DNA from: Nemertoderma westbladi
Lineage: Eukaryota; Xenacoelomorpha; Nemertodermatida; Nemertodermatidae
NCBI GenBank assembly: GCA_032718475.1
Contig: JAUCBJ010005949.1
Coordinates: 49,638-113,637 of the forward strand
Direction: 5' to 3'
DNA: 64,000 bases
In this document: piece by piece, positions 47,042 through 59,517 of the stretch
Layout of the letters: every line of letters starts with the position of its first letter
Numbering within the stretch: the stretch's first letter is position 1
Notes under the pieces: generated by a model
The model's database searches: none
The model's input: the letters and a program-made list of their open reading frames with translations, nothing else
Told to the model about the DNA's origin: nothing
Position numbers and translations under genes: made by a program

Positions 47042-48190
47042 TGTAAAGGCTTTTGCGTAATTAGCCGGTTATTTTCCCCGTAAAGTACTCTGTAGTTGGT
47101 TTAACAGGCATAAAAGGCCGTGTCCTTACTGTACTGTTGTTTTAGAGGACATAAAAGCCATTTCTTCTGTATGTGTACTTTAGCGGACATGATTAGCAAT
47201 TTTATGACGCAATGCGCCAAATCCTCTGGAAACAGTGTAGCTACCATGACGACGGCTAACAGCTGATGCTGTATACGTGGAGCTTTTTCTTTGTTCTCTG
47301 TTCCTTCTTTGTTCGGTCGACCAATCAGAGCGGTTTTTTGCCTCTGTGTTGGAGATTGTATATAGAAACTCGTGAAGTTGAGTCAGTATGTGATTTGTCC
47401 ACAGCCTACAACACCGGCTTTGGAACCTCCGTGTTTCAGTCTTTAGCCCAACATTAGTAGGCTTAATTATAGAACGTATATCCGTTATCTAACCAAATCG
47501 ATCATATCAATTTATACCTTAACGTTTTACTGCTTTTACTGTCGGTTATTCATTATATTTGTTGATGGAATATTATATTTGGAATACTGATCAATAATCA
47601 GACACCCCAATCTTCTTGATATACTAAAGGTTAGAGAGACCGGTTACATATAACGATTGCGACTTACATTAAGTGGTTTGAAGTGAATCTAATGCTATTT
47701 TATAGGCCCTACATGTATTGTCTGTTGTTCTCCTTATATGTGACTAAAATTAGTGAAGGTCGGCAGATTAGTGTGCAGCATTGTGCAGTATTGTGTATGA
47801 TCGTGATTGATAACAAAGCATCTCCTAAAGAATGCGCCATATACGCTAATCTATAGCCATCCCGTTGTGTCTAGTTTAAGTCATAACTCTGTTTATATAT
47901 TTAAAGCGCCACGTCCTAAAGGAACTGTTAATATTTCCCGAAAGTGAATAATATTTGTCAGAGATTATATATATTATGATCAGTCGAATAATACAGTAGG
48001 CCTACCCCGCAATACGGTTAGGCTTCCGAATCCAGTCTCCCGGGTATATCCAGCGGGTGAATGATCGCGCATAGACTGGCTTCGGCTAATGTAGTGTATC
48101 AAATACTTGTCATAGGCTAAAGACGATCTATTATCTAGAAGACATCCCAATTTGGCAGGTTAAACTGCTAAAGGTTTGAAAGCGCGAACA
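47042..48190 (+). repeat. 5' LTR of element 3
   Basis: 1,149 bp, TGTAAAGGC to GCGCGAACA, same subfamily as element 2. Confidence 0.95.
47321..47387 (+). promoter_or_regulatory. Predicted LTR core promoter (element 3)
   Basis: CCAATCAGAG (47321-47330), TATATA (47359-47364) and the TCAGT initiator (47383-47387). The A of the initiator is 26 bp after the TATA start, a normal Pol II spacing. Confidence 0.6.
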
Positions 48191-50491
48191 ATAACGGATA
48201 TAGCTTCTGTATTGCAGTAGGCAATAAAGCTGAAGTACTGGTTAACCGGTACCTAGTAGGCCTGACTACCTAACCACCCGGACCGGTACCTACAGCAGTA
48301 CAGGTACAGCAGTATTATTCGATTGTGAAATTGTATACCGGTAGGCTGTTTAAGAGATTAGGGACTGTACACCCCTTGTTTCTTTTGGAGCTTACTTATT
48401 TCTGTCAGTTTTATTTATTTGTAGGCCAGTATTGAGCAGAAGGCGTGTAAGCCTGCTCAGATTGTACAGACAATTTGTAGGCTGGACTGTTGTCTGACTG
48501 TTGTTAAGTCTGAAGAGACTGTAGTGTGTGTAGAGCATATGTCCGAAAAAGTACTAGTTAGGAAAGTAGGGGCTGCCAGTGCTGTGAGGTGAACCCCCTC
48601 GAAAGAATAAGTCGTACTACTCGGTTAGAACGCATACTAACTAACCATTTCGGAGTCTGCATATACTGTAGTGTATTTAGGCTTGATAGTAGTCTGCCAG
48701 CGTTTGGTCTGTACTTTGTTTGTGTAGTTTGTACGGGTAGCGTAATATTTCTTACTTAGATAATTTGTAGGCTGGATTTTGTCTGGCTGTTGTTAGGTCT
48801 TGAGAGATTTCGGTGTGTGTAGAGTGTATGTCCGATAAAGTGCCAGTTGGGAACGTAGGGGCTTCCAGAGCTGTGAGGTAAACCCCCTCGAAAGAATAAG
48901 TCGTACTACTGGGTTAGAACGCATACTAACTAACCATTTCGGAGTCTGCATATACCGTAGTTTGTTTGGGCTTGATAGTAGTCTGTCAGTATTTGGTCTG
49001 CATTTTGTTTGAGTAGTCTACGCGTAGCGTAATATTTATTATTCAGAGTTTATGCGATTATTCGCAACATTCATTCCCCAAGTTTATTCCTACAGTAATT
49101 GTGCTTGTTATATATACCGTTATAGTTAAACTAACCCCGGTACTACATCAGGGCTGCTTGGCATAGGTAAAGACTGGTGATTTTGTGCCCCGGTCACTCC
49201 AGCAGATACCGTGGTTCTTTTAGCTGTTCAAGTATTTTTAACTACTGATTATTTGTTGTATAAGTACTCGTACCTAATTTAGGGTTTAGTGTACAGTGCT
49301 TTCCGAAGGTGATTAGTGTGTAGGCAGTATATTTGTGTTGTAAAGTGGTTAATAGGCACGTTGGTTCTGGTAGACCGCGGTAATTAACTTCTAGGTAGGA
49401 ACACTCCGTGATACATAACGTAGTACTTATAGCGCCACGGCTATAAGTCGTCAGACGGTGGTATTTTTCTATCTGGACAATGCAGTATATTTACTACTAC
49501 TTATTATTTTCAAATACCGTAGTAACCTGTCCGTTGTAATAACCAGATATTCTAACCCTTTGTTAGGCTGGTTAGTAGACTTCTTGTAAAATTACCCTAA
49601 AAATTCGTACTTGTAAATTTTTGTGTTTATTTAGAGATTGTAATCTCAACCCGAATTGTACGTAATTTGTAGTATTAAGTAACTTAGGTAAATTAGAATT
49701 ATTTGTTCTAGTGTCCAACAAGTAGCACTCCACTGAGAGCGCACAGCTTCTGTGTAGTGACTCCCCCCAGAAATAATAACATTTATTTCAAATATTGAAA
49801 AAACCCACTTTAACGGGTATATATATTATAAATCAACTCAAACGATTTATAAATAGTAGGCCTGCCATACATCAATTAGGTCAAAATATCAGTTGGACTA
49901 CTGCTTAAATAACGGTAATAAAGTAAGTAAAGTAACCAAGTAACCCCTAAAAAATTCAGAAATTCAATTATTTAAAATAATTGACATACCGGTATTTACC
50001 ATAGGTTTATTATATTTATTTCTATAAACTTTAGGCTGAAATTATACCGGTATTCTGTAATTAATTCTAGTCTGTAATTATACTTATATATATACATTAT
50101 AAGTGTAAGCTGTATACCGGTATTCATGATAGGCCTATTATATATTTAAAAATTTAGGCTGAAATTATACCGGTATTCTGTAATTAATTCTAGTTAATAA
50201 TTATACTTATATATACTATAGGTATAAGCTGCATACCGGTATTCACGATAGGCCTATTATATATTTATATATTTGTGCTGGAATTATATACCGGTATTCT
50301 GTGACAAACCTAGTCTGTAATAATACTTATATATATACTATAAGCATACCGGTATTCTAATATATTATATATATATCACGCTACACTGAGTAGCAGTATC
50401 GGTAATTAATTACTAGGCTAACAGTGATACTGAATTACTAGACTTGCTTAAACTGTAATATAGCAGTAGGCATTCAACTGTACAAACCAAC
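48191..50491 (+). other. 2.3-kb leader of element 3
   Basis: Two tandem units of about 300 bp (48472-48771 and 48772-49035), the hairpin (49425-49448) and three roughly 120-bp AT-rich units with ACCGGT (about 49985-50376) directly before the gag ATG. The bases next to the LTR read ATAACGGATATAGC, not a TGG-type primer-binding site. Confidence 0.75.
49425..49448 (+). other. Conserved leader hairpin (element 3 copy)
   Basis: Stem ACTTATAGC with GCTATAAGT, 9 bp perfect; the loop GCCACG differs from GATACG in elements 1 and 2, so the stem is better kept than the loop. Confidence 0.6.
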
Positions 50492-50540
50492 ATGTCTGAC
50501 ACAAAGCAAAACCTGTCAGACAGTCTCCTAGATACTCCAG

Positions 50541-50634
50541 GTGAGTCTCCAGGTGCAAGGAACGGCTCAGTGGAAAGCCCAGCTGGATCAGCGCTCAACC
50601 CATGGAGAATCAACAGATGCTACTTTTTCCCAAG
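50541..50634 (+). other. Predicted 94-nt phase-1 intron near gag start (element 3)
   Basis: CAG|GTGAGT donor at 50541 and a TACTTTTTCCCAAG acceptor ending at 50634. 94 nt is not a multiple of 3: without removal the ATG at 50492 leads to a stop near 50642, and with removal it enters the long gag-pol frame. Length and borders equal those in element 2. Confidence 0.75.
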
Positions 50635-52691
50635 TGGAAAGTGAAGTGACGGCAGAGAAACCGCATAAGAGGGATGCCATTGACATCTATCTGTCAGACT
50701 ATCAACGTTTTTTAGGTGATGAAGAGTTGAGGAGAAGGCTAGATGGACTTAGCCCTAATAGTGAAGGAACCCAGCATGTGTTGGACGCCATCGATGTGGA
50801 TATGAGAGCTGCGAACCAAGCTAGATTTGATGAACGCCTCCGCATCACTAGAGTCCAAGAAGAACAAGTGAAGAAAAAACGTATAGAAGACAGAAAGACA
50901 GCGGCAGTGGCAGCGGCAGAAGCACAAAGAAAAGCGGCAGTGGCAGCGGCAGAGGCAGAGGCAGAAGCGGAAAGAAAAGCGGCAGAGGCAGAGGCAGAAG
51001 CCGAAAGAAAAGTGGCAGCGGCAGCGGCCGAAGCGGAAAGAAAGGCGGCTGTGACAGCGGCAGAGGCAGTAGCAGAAGCAGAACGGAGAGCTTCCGAAGA
51101 AACCACCCAATTAGAATTGGAAAACATTCAGGAGAATCAAGACTGCATAAATAAACAGTTAACAGCTAGTAATATGCAGATGATGAGTCGATCTACTCCC
51201 AAAAGACAGGGATATACATCATCTGAGGAAGGCGATACCACCGATACTGAAGGCGGAGGAAATAGATCTCGTCTAAGCAGACGTAGAAGAACATCCCACC
51301 GTCAGAAATTGCCTGATTTGCCCCCAGCTGTTAGAAGGCAACTAAATAACACAAACTTAGGTAGTACAGAACCCACAGACCAAATAATTAAAATAGAAAG
51401 ACTCCCTACTATAATAGATGAGCCTGAAATAATTAGGCCTGTTCCCAAAGCCACCCTTTCGGTGATAGAGACACCTGTACTCCCTGAACCTACCTCTAAA
51501 TTCCCTCTGCACAGCACTAAGCTATCTGTGCCCCACAGAACCACCCTTGAAAATATTCATGTCCTGGACTCAGAGCGAAATATTCATGATTTGTCGCCCG
51601 TTGTCCCTCGTCCGCCCGCTACAACGTTGGCGCCTCCCGCTTCGGCGGTCGAGTGGGTAGATGAGGGACGACGGGAGATGGGTCTCCTGCTCGGACAGCT
51701 GAGGGAACAACATTCTCGCTCCTCTCAGCAGGCCCAGGAGATGGAGGGATCTGTGCAGCAGTTAAAGGGAACGATTAGAGAGAGTAGGTTAGAGTTGCAA
51801 GAAGTGCAGCAAAGTATCGCGTTAGAACGCGATAAATTAGTAAATACACAAAAGGGTATACCACCAACCCCGGTAACAATGTGTCAACCTGTTAGGTCTG
51901 AAGTATTTCATGCGCAAGGTGTGGAGCCTACACGCATATATACTGCTAGCAAAGTAGAAACTCCTATAGTGAACCCTATTAAGGGTAATTATAGACCTGT
52001 TGATAGTGATATTCCCTATAGACCTGATCATAATCCGAGAAATTTATATACCGATAACTCGATATTAAATAACACGATGGCCCAAGAAAGTTTTACGCGT
52101 CAAATGGCTAGAACCGAAGCCCGTCAAGCGGTAAAGGTGGGAGAGATAGTCAAGTTCAATGGAGATGAGATGAAATGGTTACCTTTTAATGAATATTATA
52201 AAGATAACATACAGAACTCTGTACTATCTAATGGGGAGAAACTTAGATTCCTCATCGAGTGCTTGGAAGGATCTCCCAAGTTAATGGCATTAAAGTTTAT
52301 TGGACATCCAGACGGATTAAGACAAGTTTGGGATACACTAAACATCAGGTATGGTAATAGGAATAACATAGCTAAATATTTGTATGCAAAATTAGTAGCG
52401 CCCCGAAAGTTCATTAGCAGCGGGATAATAGAGTTTTCCGATGAGATTCAAGAGATCTGTAGACAATTAGATTGGTTAGGTAAGTCTCATGAATATCAGA
52501 GTTCTATGGTTATTGGAGCCGTGGCTTCTACTTTACCGAAGGGTGGAGTAGGTACACGCTGGGATAAGAAAGTGTTATATATGATGGAACAACAACGACG
52601 AGACCCTACCATGGCTGATCTCATGTCATTCTTAGATGGAGAAGTGAAATTACAGCTCCTAAAACAGTCCAGAGAGAAGACACCGGAAAAC

Positions 52692-53474
52692 AAGGTAAGT
52701 GAGAAACCCGTTTCTAGGAGAAAGGTAACACCTGTGTGTTATACAGACGACGGCGAAAGCCAGACTTCTCAAGGCGAGGATAGCGGGAAAGACACTGAAA
52801 GATCTTATTATGTCAATAAAATGCCTAAAGAACAGGTAAGTAAATTCAAGTCTCGAAACAATGACAGGAGAGAACAGGTAAGAAAAACTCCTCCTACGTC
52901 TCCTAAGAGAATTCAGGTGAGAAAGCCCGAAGAAAGAACGAATGTGCACAATGTTATTCAAAATAAGGTAAGTAACATCAAACCGAAATGTGCGCTATGT
53001 GACGGGACCCACCGTTTGAATATGTGTGATGAATTCCTGAAGAAATCATTAACGGAGAGACGGGAAGTCATGTGGGATAAGCGGTTGTGTTATAATTGCC
53101 TCAGACAAGGACACCAACGGCGAACCTGTTACTCCGACACAAGGTGTGCAAAGTGCGGTGCGAAACATCATATCTTGTTGCACACTGAATTTGAGCGAAA
53201 CAGCCAGAGTCAGGTAAGTGATTCCGAACTACATGTCCAATTCAGTGATGTGAACGACACTGACCAAAGTTCTGAGATGGAAGGATTCTATACAGATGAA
53301 TTCTCCGACGAAGGTGAATCCTGTTACATGATAAATACCGCAGTGTATCGAGCACTTACGTATGAAAAGGACACAGACAGCGACCTCACCCTAACTACTT
53401 CTGATCGACAACCATCTTGGAAAGCGCCACCTTCCAATGTAGGAATCCGAGAATTTCCTGTAGTACAGGTAAGG
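52692..53474 (+). promoter_or_regulatory. Splice-donor-like array in gag-protease (element 3)
   Basis: AAGGTAAGT (52692), CAGGTAAGT (52833), CAGGTAAGA (52875), CAGGTGAGA (52914), AAGGTAAGT (52965), CAGGTAAGT (53211) and CAGGTAAGG (53466); CAGGTATGT follows at 53988. The exact nonamer A/C-AGGTAAGT appears four times in 530 bp; for random DNA of even composition one per about 131 kb is expected. The function is unproven: alternative donors for a spliced ORF2 mRNA, or U1 binding that protects the RNA from early poly(A) cutting. Confidence 0.65.
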
Positions 53475-56400
53475 GTCCACGGACCTAAAAGGAGTTATGT
53501 AGTGAACGCCCTCCTTGACTCCGGTAGTACAGGAACATTCATCGACAAAGAACTAGCCGAAGACATCTTTGCTGGACAACCCAAGTTCCGAACTAAGCTA
53601 AACATGTCAGGAATTATGCAGGTTTGGAAATCTACAGTAATCGCGGATTATTATGTAGGTGCGTTGTCCACCCCCCAGGATGAACTAGGAGAACATAGTA
53701 TAAGGTCAGTAAAAATGGTGGCGATAAAGAACTTCGCTACCACCCAAGTGGAACCTTATAACTGGGATGAGGACGATTTCAGCCAGCAGCTGGAAATACC
53801 TAGATTCAACACCGATTACCCTGGAGTGCAAATACTCATCGGTCAAAACGCGCATGAAGCGCTCGAGACATTGGAGAAACGGCCTGCTCAACCGCAACCA
53901 CTACAAGCTTATGCGGGAAGAACTAGAGTGGGTTGGTACTTTACGGGCCCTTCCCATAGAACTCTCCTGGAAAGATTACCGAAAGACCAGGTATGTCAAG
54001 TGAGAGAATGGGAAGTCGAGGGCAGTGAGTTAGATGATCTAACTGAGGGAACACCATACTCCTCAGATAATGACGATGTCCACCAACTTTTCGATGAGGA
54101 GAATACCATCGATCTCCTTAAGGAAAACGAGACTTGGCAAAACCAAGTGAACTTATGTCAGCTCCTTCTTCCATCAGAACGAGACGGCTATAACGACGAA
54201 CTTAATGACGTCATTGAACGTTATAATGCCAAGACTCGGGATGAACACGCCGTACGATTCTTTACTCAAGAGGCTGTAGAGCCCAATTCCTACGATAAGG
54301 CCCTATCGGAAGAGGAAGAAAGAGCCAAGCAGATCCAGGAGACAACTACACGTTTTCTTAAAGATCAAGGTAGATATGAGATCGGTCTACCTTTCCGAAA
54401 GCGAGAACCAAAGTTCATAAACAACAGACCCTTGGCGGAGAAAAGAATTGCTCAACTACATCGACGCCTTACGGCAAATTCTTCAGCTAAAGAAATGTAT
54501 CAAACGCAGTTGGAGAAATTTATTAGCAAGGGATATGCGGAGCTAGTACCGGAAGAAACACCTATAACTGAGAGAACGTATTATTTAACTCACCATTACG
54601 TTCCCAAACCCGGTAAACCCCATGAGGTACGAGTGGTGTTTGACGGCTCCGCCCTCTATATGGGCCAATCCCTTAATTCTGAATTGTTACCCGGACCCAA
54701 CTTACTCCAATCCTTGTTGGGAATACTCTTAAGATTAAGACAATATTCAATTGCTTTCGCCTCAGATATAGAAGGCATGTTCTTACAAGTCAAGGCGCTG
54801 GATAGGGATCGAGACAGCCTACGATTTCTGTGGTGGCCTGAAGGAGACCTCAACCAGAAACCAGTGGAGTACTGGATGACCATCCAGGCTTTTGGGATAA
54901 TCTCAAGCCCTTCAAACGCCTGTTCCGTGGTGCGCACCACTGCGGATGACAACCGAGACGCCTTCTCTAAAGAGGTGATTGACAACATCAAGCGGGATAT
55001 ATACATGGACGACAATCTAAAGTCCCTTCCATCAGTCGAAGAAGCCATCGATGTCGCTAAAGGAATGGTGGAGTGCTTAAAAAGAGGTGGATTTCGATTA
55101 ACTAAATTCACCAGCAACTCCCGTGAGTTTCTGGAGTCGATCCCGGTAGAAGATCGAGGAGCAAAAGACCTGGATCTAATAAAAGATGATCTCCCAGAAA
55201 CTGAGACCCTTGGTTTGAAATGGGACACCGAAAGAGATATCCTGTTTTTCCAACTAAAACAGCGAGATAATCCAGTTCGGACTAAACGGATTTGTTTAAG
55301 TATCCTGAGCACTTATTTCGATCCATTGGGATTTATTAGCCCAGTTATATTGATTGCTCGGAGTTTAGTACAACAAATGTGGCTTGAAAACCACTCATGG
55401 GACGATCCACTTAAGGGAGAATTATTAAAGAAGTGGATGAAATGGGAAGATTCTCTACCAGCCATCGAGAACTTTATAATTTCCCGTTCATATTTTGGTC
55501 ATGTTCTCCCTACGTATTCCTATCAACTCCATGTGTTTGGAGACGCCAGCGATATGGGAATAGGTATAGTAGCCTACCTAAGGGTGGAAACTCCGGACGG
55601 AATCAAAGTCGCCTTGGTTACCTCTAAGGCATTGATAAACAACAAGTTGAAAGTTCCTCGAGCGGAGTTAAAGGCGGCTCTATACGCTACAGCCATCGGT
55701 CGGAATGTAACAGAACAGATCGACTATCCACTGGAGAAAACTGTCTATTGGACCGACGCTTTACTCGTGTTGGAGTATATAACCAATGAAGTCTGTCAGT
55801 TCAGCGTCTTCGTTACCAACAGAGTAGCCATTATACTCAGTCGCACAACGATGGATCAATGGAGACATTGCCCCGGAACGATTAACCCAGCAGACATTGC
55901 TTCCAGAGGAGCAACTCCACAAGAACTGGTAGATACTCCAGACTGGTTAGGTGGACCCGACTTCCTCAACAAAGAAGAAGAAGAATGGCCTCCTCATCTT
56001 ACTACCACAGAGATTAGACAAGCCAAGGGAGCGGAGAAAGTCAAACCTAAAACTAAAAGCGAGTAAATCAAAGTTATTCAAACCTATGGTAGATCTGTCT
56101 GTACTACATACTTCCAGAGACGACGCTTTGGATCAGAAACCCACAGCCACAAATAAACTTGTTGTGGAAATCCGTGAGAAGGATTGGAAATCTGGAATAC
56201 CAGACGTCTCGCAAGGACTCTCACCTCTTCTGCAAAGAGCGATACATCACTACAGTTCCTGGAATCGGCTCTGTAAGGCCGTTACATATTTAAAGATATG
56301 TTTTCACCATCACTACTCCGGGATGAAGGCCAAAGGTGATACCGCTCCAATAACATCAGTGCAGGTCCATGTTATTAAAGATCTTCCCAAATATAAGATA

Positions 56401-57888
56401 TCCGACAGGTTTCTGAAGGAGAAGATCAGTTATCAGGAGCATGAAGAAACCAACAAGCAGATGCTGAGACTCCTGCAATGCTATGAGGATTCCGATAAGT
56501 ATTTCCTGTTGTTGAGAAATCCACAGATGCGCTTAAGGGATTGTTTCTCTAGCACAATGATAGATGGGTTGATACGTGTTGGAGGAAGATTAACGAATGC
56601 TCCATTATCCTTTGACACTAAGTTTCCCATACTCATTAGAAATCTTGAAATACAAGTCAAGATGATTGTAGACGTTCACAGCAAACTTTATCATGCTGGT
56701 AGGGAACGAGTTCTCAGCGAAATTCGAACTCGCTATTATTTTTATAAACCCCATAGAGCTCTGAACCAAGTTCTTAGGAACTGCATACCCTGTAAGAAAG
56801 CATTCAGTAGGCCTTTAACACAGCGAGAGGCAGAATTACCTAGGGAACGAGTAAGCTTCTATGAACCACCCTTTACTAATACCGGTGTGGATTTATTTGG
56901 CCCTATTGAAGTATATCGTGCTAGGACTATAGTCAAGATATGGTGTGTCATCTTTGTTTGTATGACTTGTAGAGCTATCCATCTCGACATGGTGAACGAT
57001 TTATCTACCAACAGCTTTCTATTAAGCTTACGACGACAGATCGCTCGCTTTGGCACTAGTAACACGATGAGATCTGATAAGGGAACAAACTTCATTGGTG
57101 CCAACAATGAAATCAAAGCTTATGTCAAAGATTGGAACCAAAGACAGGTGGACGATCAGCTACGAGTAACAGCGTCTAGCTGGACCTTCAACGCCGCCGA
57201 CGCCCCTTGGTGGGGAGGAAGTTGGGAGAGATTAATAAGAAGTGTGAAAACCGCATTTCACTTTATAGTGCCATGCCGCGCGTATCTCACCGACGAACTT
57301 TTGCGGACGTTAATGGAGGAAATCGCCGCCTATCTCAATGAGAGACCGCTTATGCCAGTCTCATCGAGTCCCGATTCCCTGGAAGCGCTAACACCCGCGC
57401 ATTTCCTACTGAAGAAACCTGTAGCCATGCTCCCACAATCGGAAATCACAGACGGAGACGAATACTGCCGGCAAACTTGGCAACTCATGCAGTTGTTATC
57501 CCGTCGTTTCGCTGACCATTTCGAAAAACATTATCTGCCCACGCTACAACTTCAAACTAAGTGGTTTGCGCAGCAAGAAAACGTCAGCGCTGGAGACATG
57601 GTTCTTATTGTGGATGTAGATCTTCCACGTAAGCGGTGGCAGACAGGTCGTATCATCGAGACTCACATCTCGGATGATGGTTTGGTGCGATCGGTAGAAC
57701 TCGTCGTCATGCGACGTAACTTCAAGAAACCGGGAATTGTCTTCGAGACACAGCAGCTCAATCGCCCAGTTGGTCGCTTATGTTTACTGGAAAGAGACAG
57801 AGAACTCTCCGGAAACTATGGGAGGCAAGATACTCTTCCCATGACCACCTCCCTAATCCAACAAACATCTAGGGACTCCCCAACTTAA

Positions 57889-59517
57889 CAACGGCTGGAG
57901 TGGGTGTATGACTAGATTTTATATTTGTTTTATTCTTTTATATTTATGTATATATTATTATGTAATTTTATTATAATCGTTTTCTTTAATTTTACTTAGT
58001 AGAACGTTATTTTAGCGATTATTTAGTAGATTAGTGCAATATATATTCGCGTTTATTACTTAATTACTTATACATTATATATTTAGTGCGACGGCGAGAA
58101 ATAATTCTTTTTCTCCTTCCTTACTGTCCGTATTACATTACAAATACGTAACTACAGTAAGATGAAATGTCCGTACTTATTAAAGTACAATAAAGCTCCT
58201 ACTATATTTAAGTATTATTGGTAGGCAGAGTATTAGGAATGCAAAATTCAGATCCTCGTGTCTCGGCTAAACCAAGCTCTGGGTAGACCTTGGAAACGAC
58301 TTGCCTCTTCTCACTGACATTGCTTCGTGCGATATTGCTCTCATACCGTATATTAAATAATACATATAGTAGCGTGATGTCCTTTTAACAGTAGCGTATA
58401 ACGCAAAATAAATCTGTTAAACCCTTTGACCATCTGTAATTCTAGTCGATTAAGATATCACGGCACCCACCGATATACTTGAAAGACAAATTCTAGAATC
58501 AGTGGTTAACGTCACCAGACAAGTTCTGGAATAAACTGGTGCCCATCCTAAATATTAATTATTAATATTTACAAAATCTGTCAAATTTTAGATCCTTTAA
58601 AATTCTAGTCGATTAAGATATCGTAGCACTTACCGATACTCTTAAAAAGACAAAATTCCTAGAATCAAGGATCCCAGTCCCCAGACACGTTCTGGAATAA
58701 AATTGTGTCTATTTAACATTAAGTAATAAAATTTACGGGAATAAATTTAAATTCATATATTTTAATGAATTTAATAAATTGTTATTTTTATACAATTTAT
58801 AACATTCCCAAAATTCCTTTAATTAATAGATCATGGGAGCGGAGATTCACTCTATTAAGTGTATTTGTGTGCGAGAATCTCCAATATATAGTCAATAGCC
58901 GATAAAATTCATAAAATCATATATAGAGAGGATATTGACAATTAAAGAATTACTATTAAATAGCAGATCTGTATGCATGAGAATTACCCTAATTCTACCG
59001 CTAGCTTTCCATAATGTCACCATGGCAACAACCACGCTAGAATTAGAAGTGAGTTAAAAGAACAATAGAAGGCTTGCCCCATTGAATAGCATAGGGAATA
59101 AATAGCGCACTGCTAGTATCCAAGGATACATAATAAATAAAGTGACATTCTGGAAGGTACTGACTAACGGACAAATGGCCCGAATGTGTACAGTTTATGG
59201 CAGTTGTGTTGAATTTGTGCGTTCATAGGTGGATGTTACTGCTAAAGTGTGTTTACAGTAGCTAGTCGCAATTGTGAAAGTAGCCCTAACTCTCCAGAAA
59301 GAACCTGAAGTTCATCTAAGCCTTTGGGACGGACAGTGGAGTGACTTGTGCCGGTTATCGTTGTCGTTGTGTAGCTACATCGTTGGCGAAAGCACAGCGA
59401 CGACAGTACATCGGCGCTGAGGATCTTGCACTGTCCGGGGGCAAAAGAGGGGTAGGCAGCGACGCCCGCTAGCCTAATATATAAACTCATTGTAATATTG
59501 ATAAACTCATAGCAGAT
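57889..59517 (+). other. Spacer between gag-pol and ORF2 (element 3)
   Basis: 1,629 bp, well conserved with elements 1 and 2 but non-coding. It has AATAAA at 58189-58194, imperfect repeats starting at 58439 and 58602 (period 163 bp), the AT palindrome AAATATTAATTATTAATATTT near 58550, and a GC-richer stretch at about 59330-59470 before the ORF2 ATG. Conservation of length and sequence suggests a regulatory role such as poly(A) signal, acceptor or promoter. Confidence 0.65.
58189..58194 (+). terminator. Candidate poly(A) signal after gag-pol (element 3)
   Basis: AATAAA in the context GTACAATAAAGC, about 300 nt after the gag-pol stop, shared with elements 1 and 2. Confidence 0.5.

Larger units (their letters stand above)
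50492..57888 (+). pseudogene. Gag-pol of element 3 (intron near start, one frameshift before integrase)
   Basis: Exon 1 is 50492-50540 (16 codons plus one base, MSDTKQNL start) and exon 2 begins at 50635. Domains follow the element 2 order: Ala/Glu-rich helix 50900-51095; DUF1759-like gag about 52080-52680; zinc knuckles 52980-53185; protease DSG near 53520; RT with YMDD near 55000; RNase H GDAS near 55545; H2C2 finger 56680-56800; integrase core 56885-57230; DUF5641-like tail to 57888. A one-base insertion near 56056 shifts the frame and gives a stop at 56064-56066; the integrase half is open again from about 56070 to 57888. Apart from that single lesion the coding sequence is clean, so inactivation is recent. 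Classed as pseudogene only because of this shift. Confidence 0.9.
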
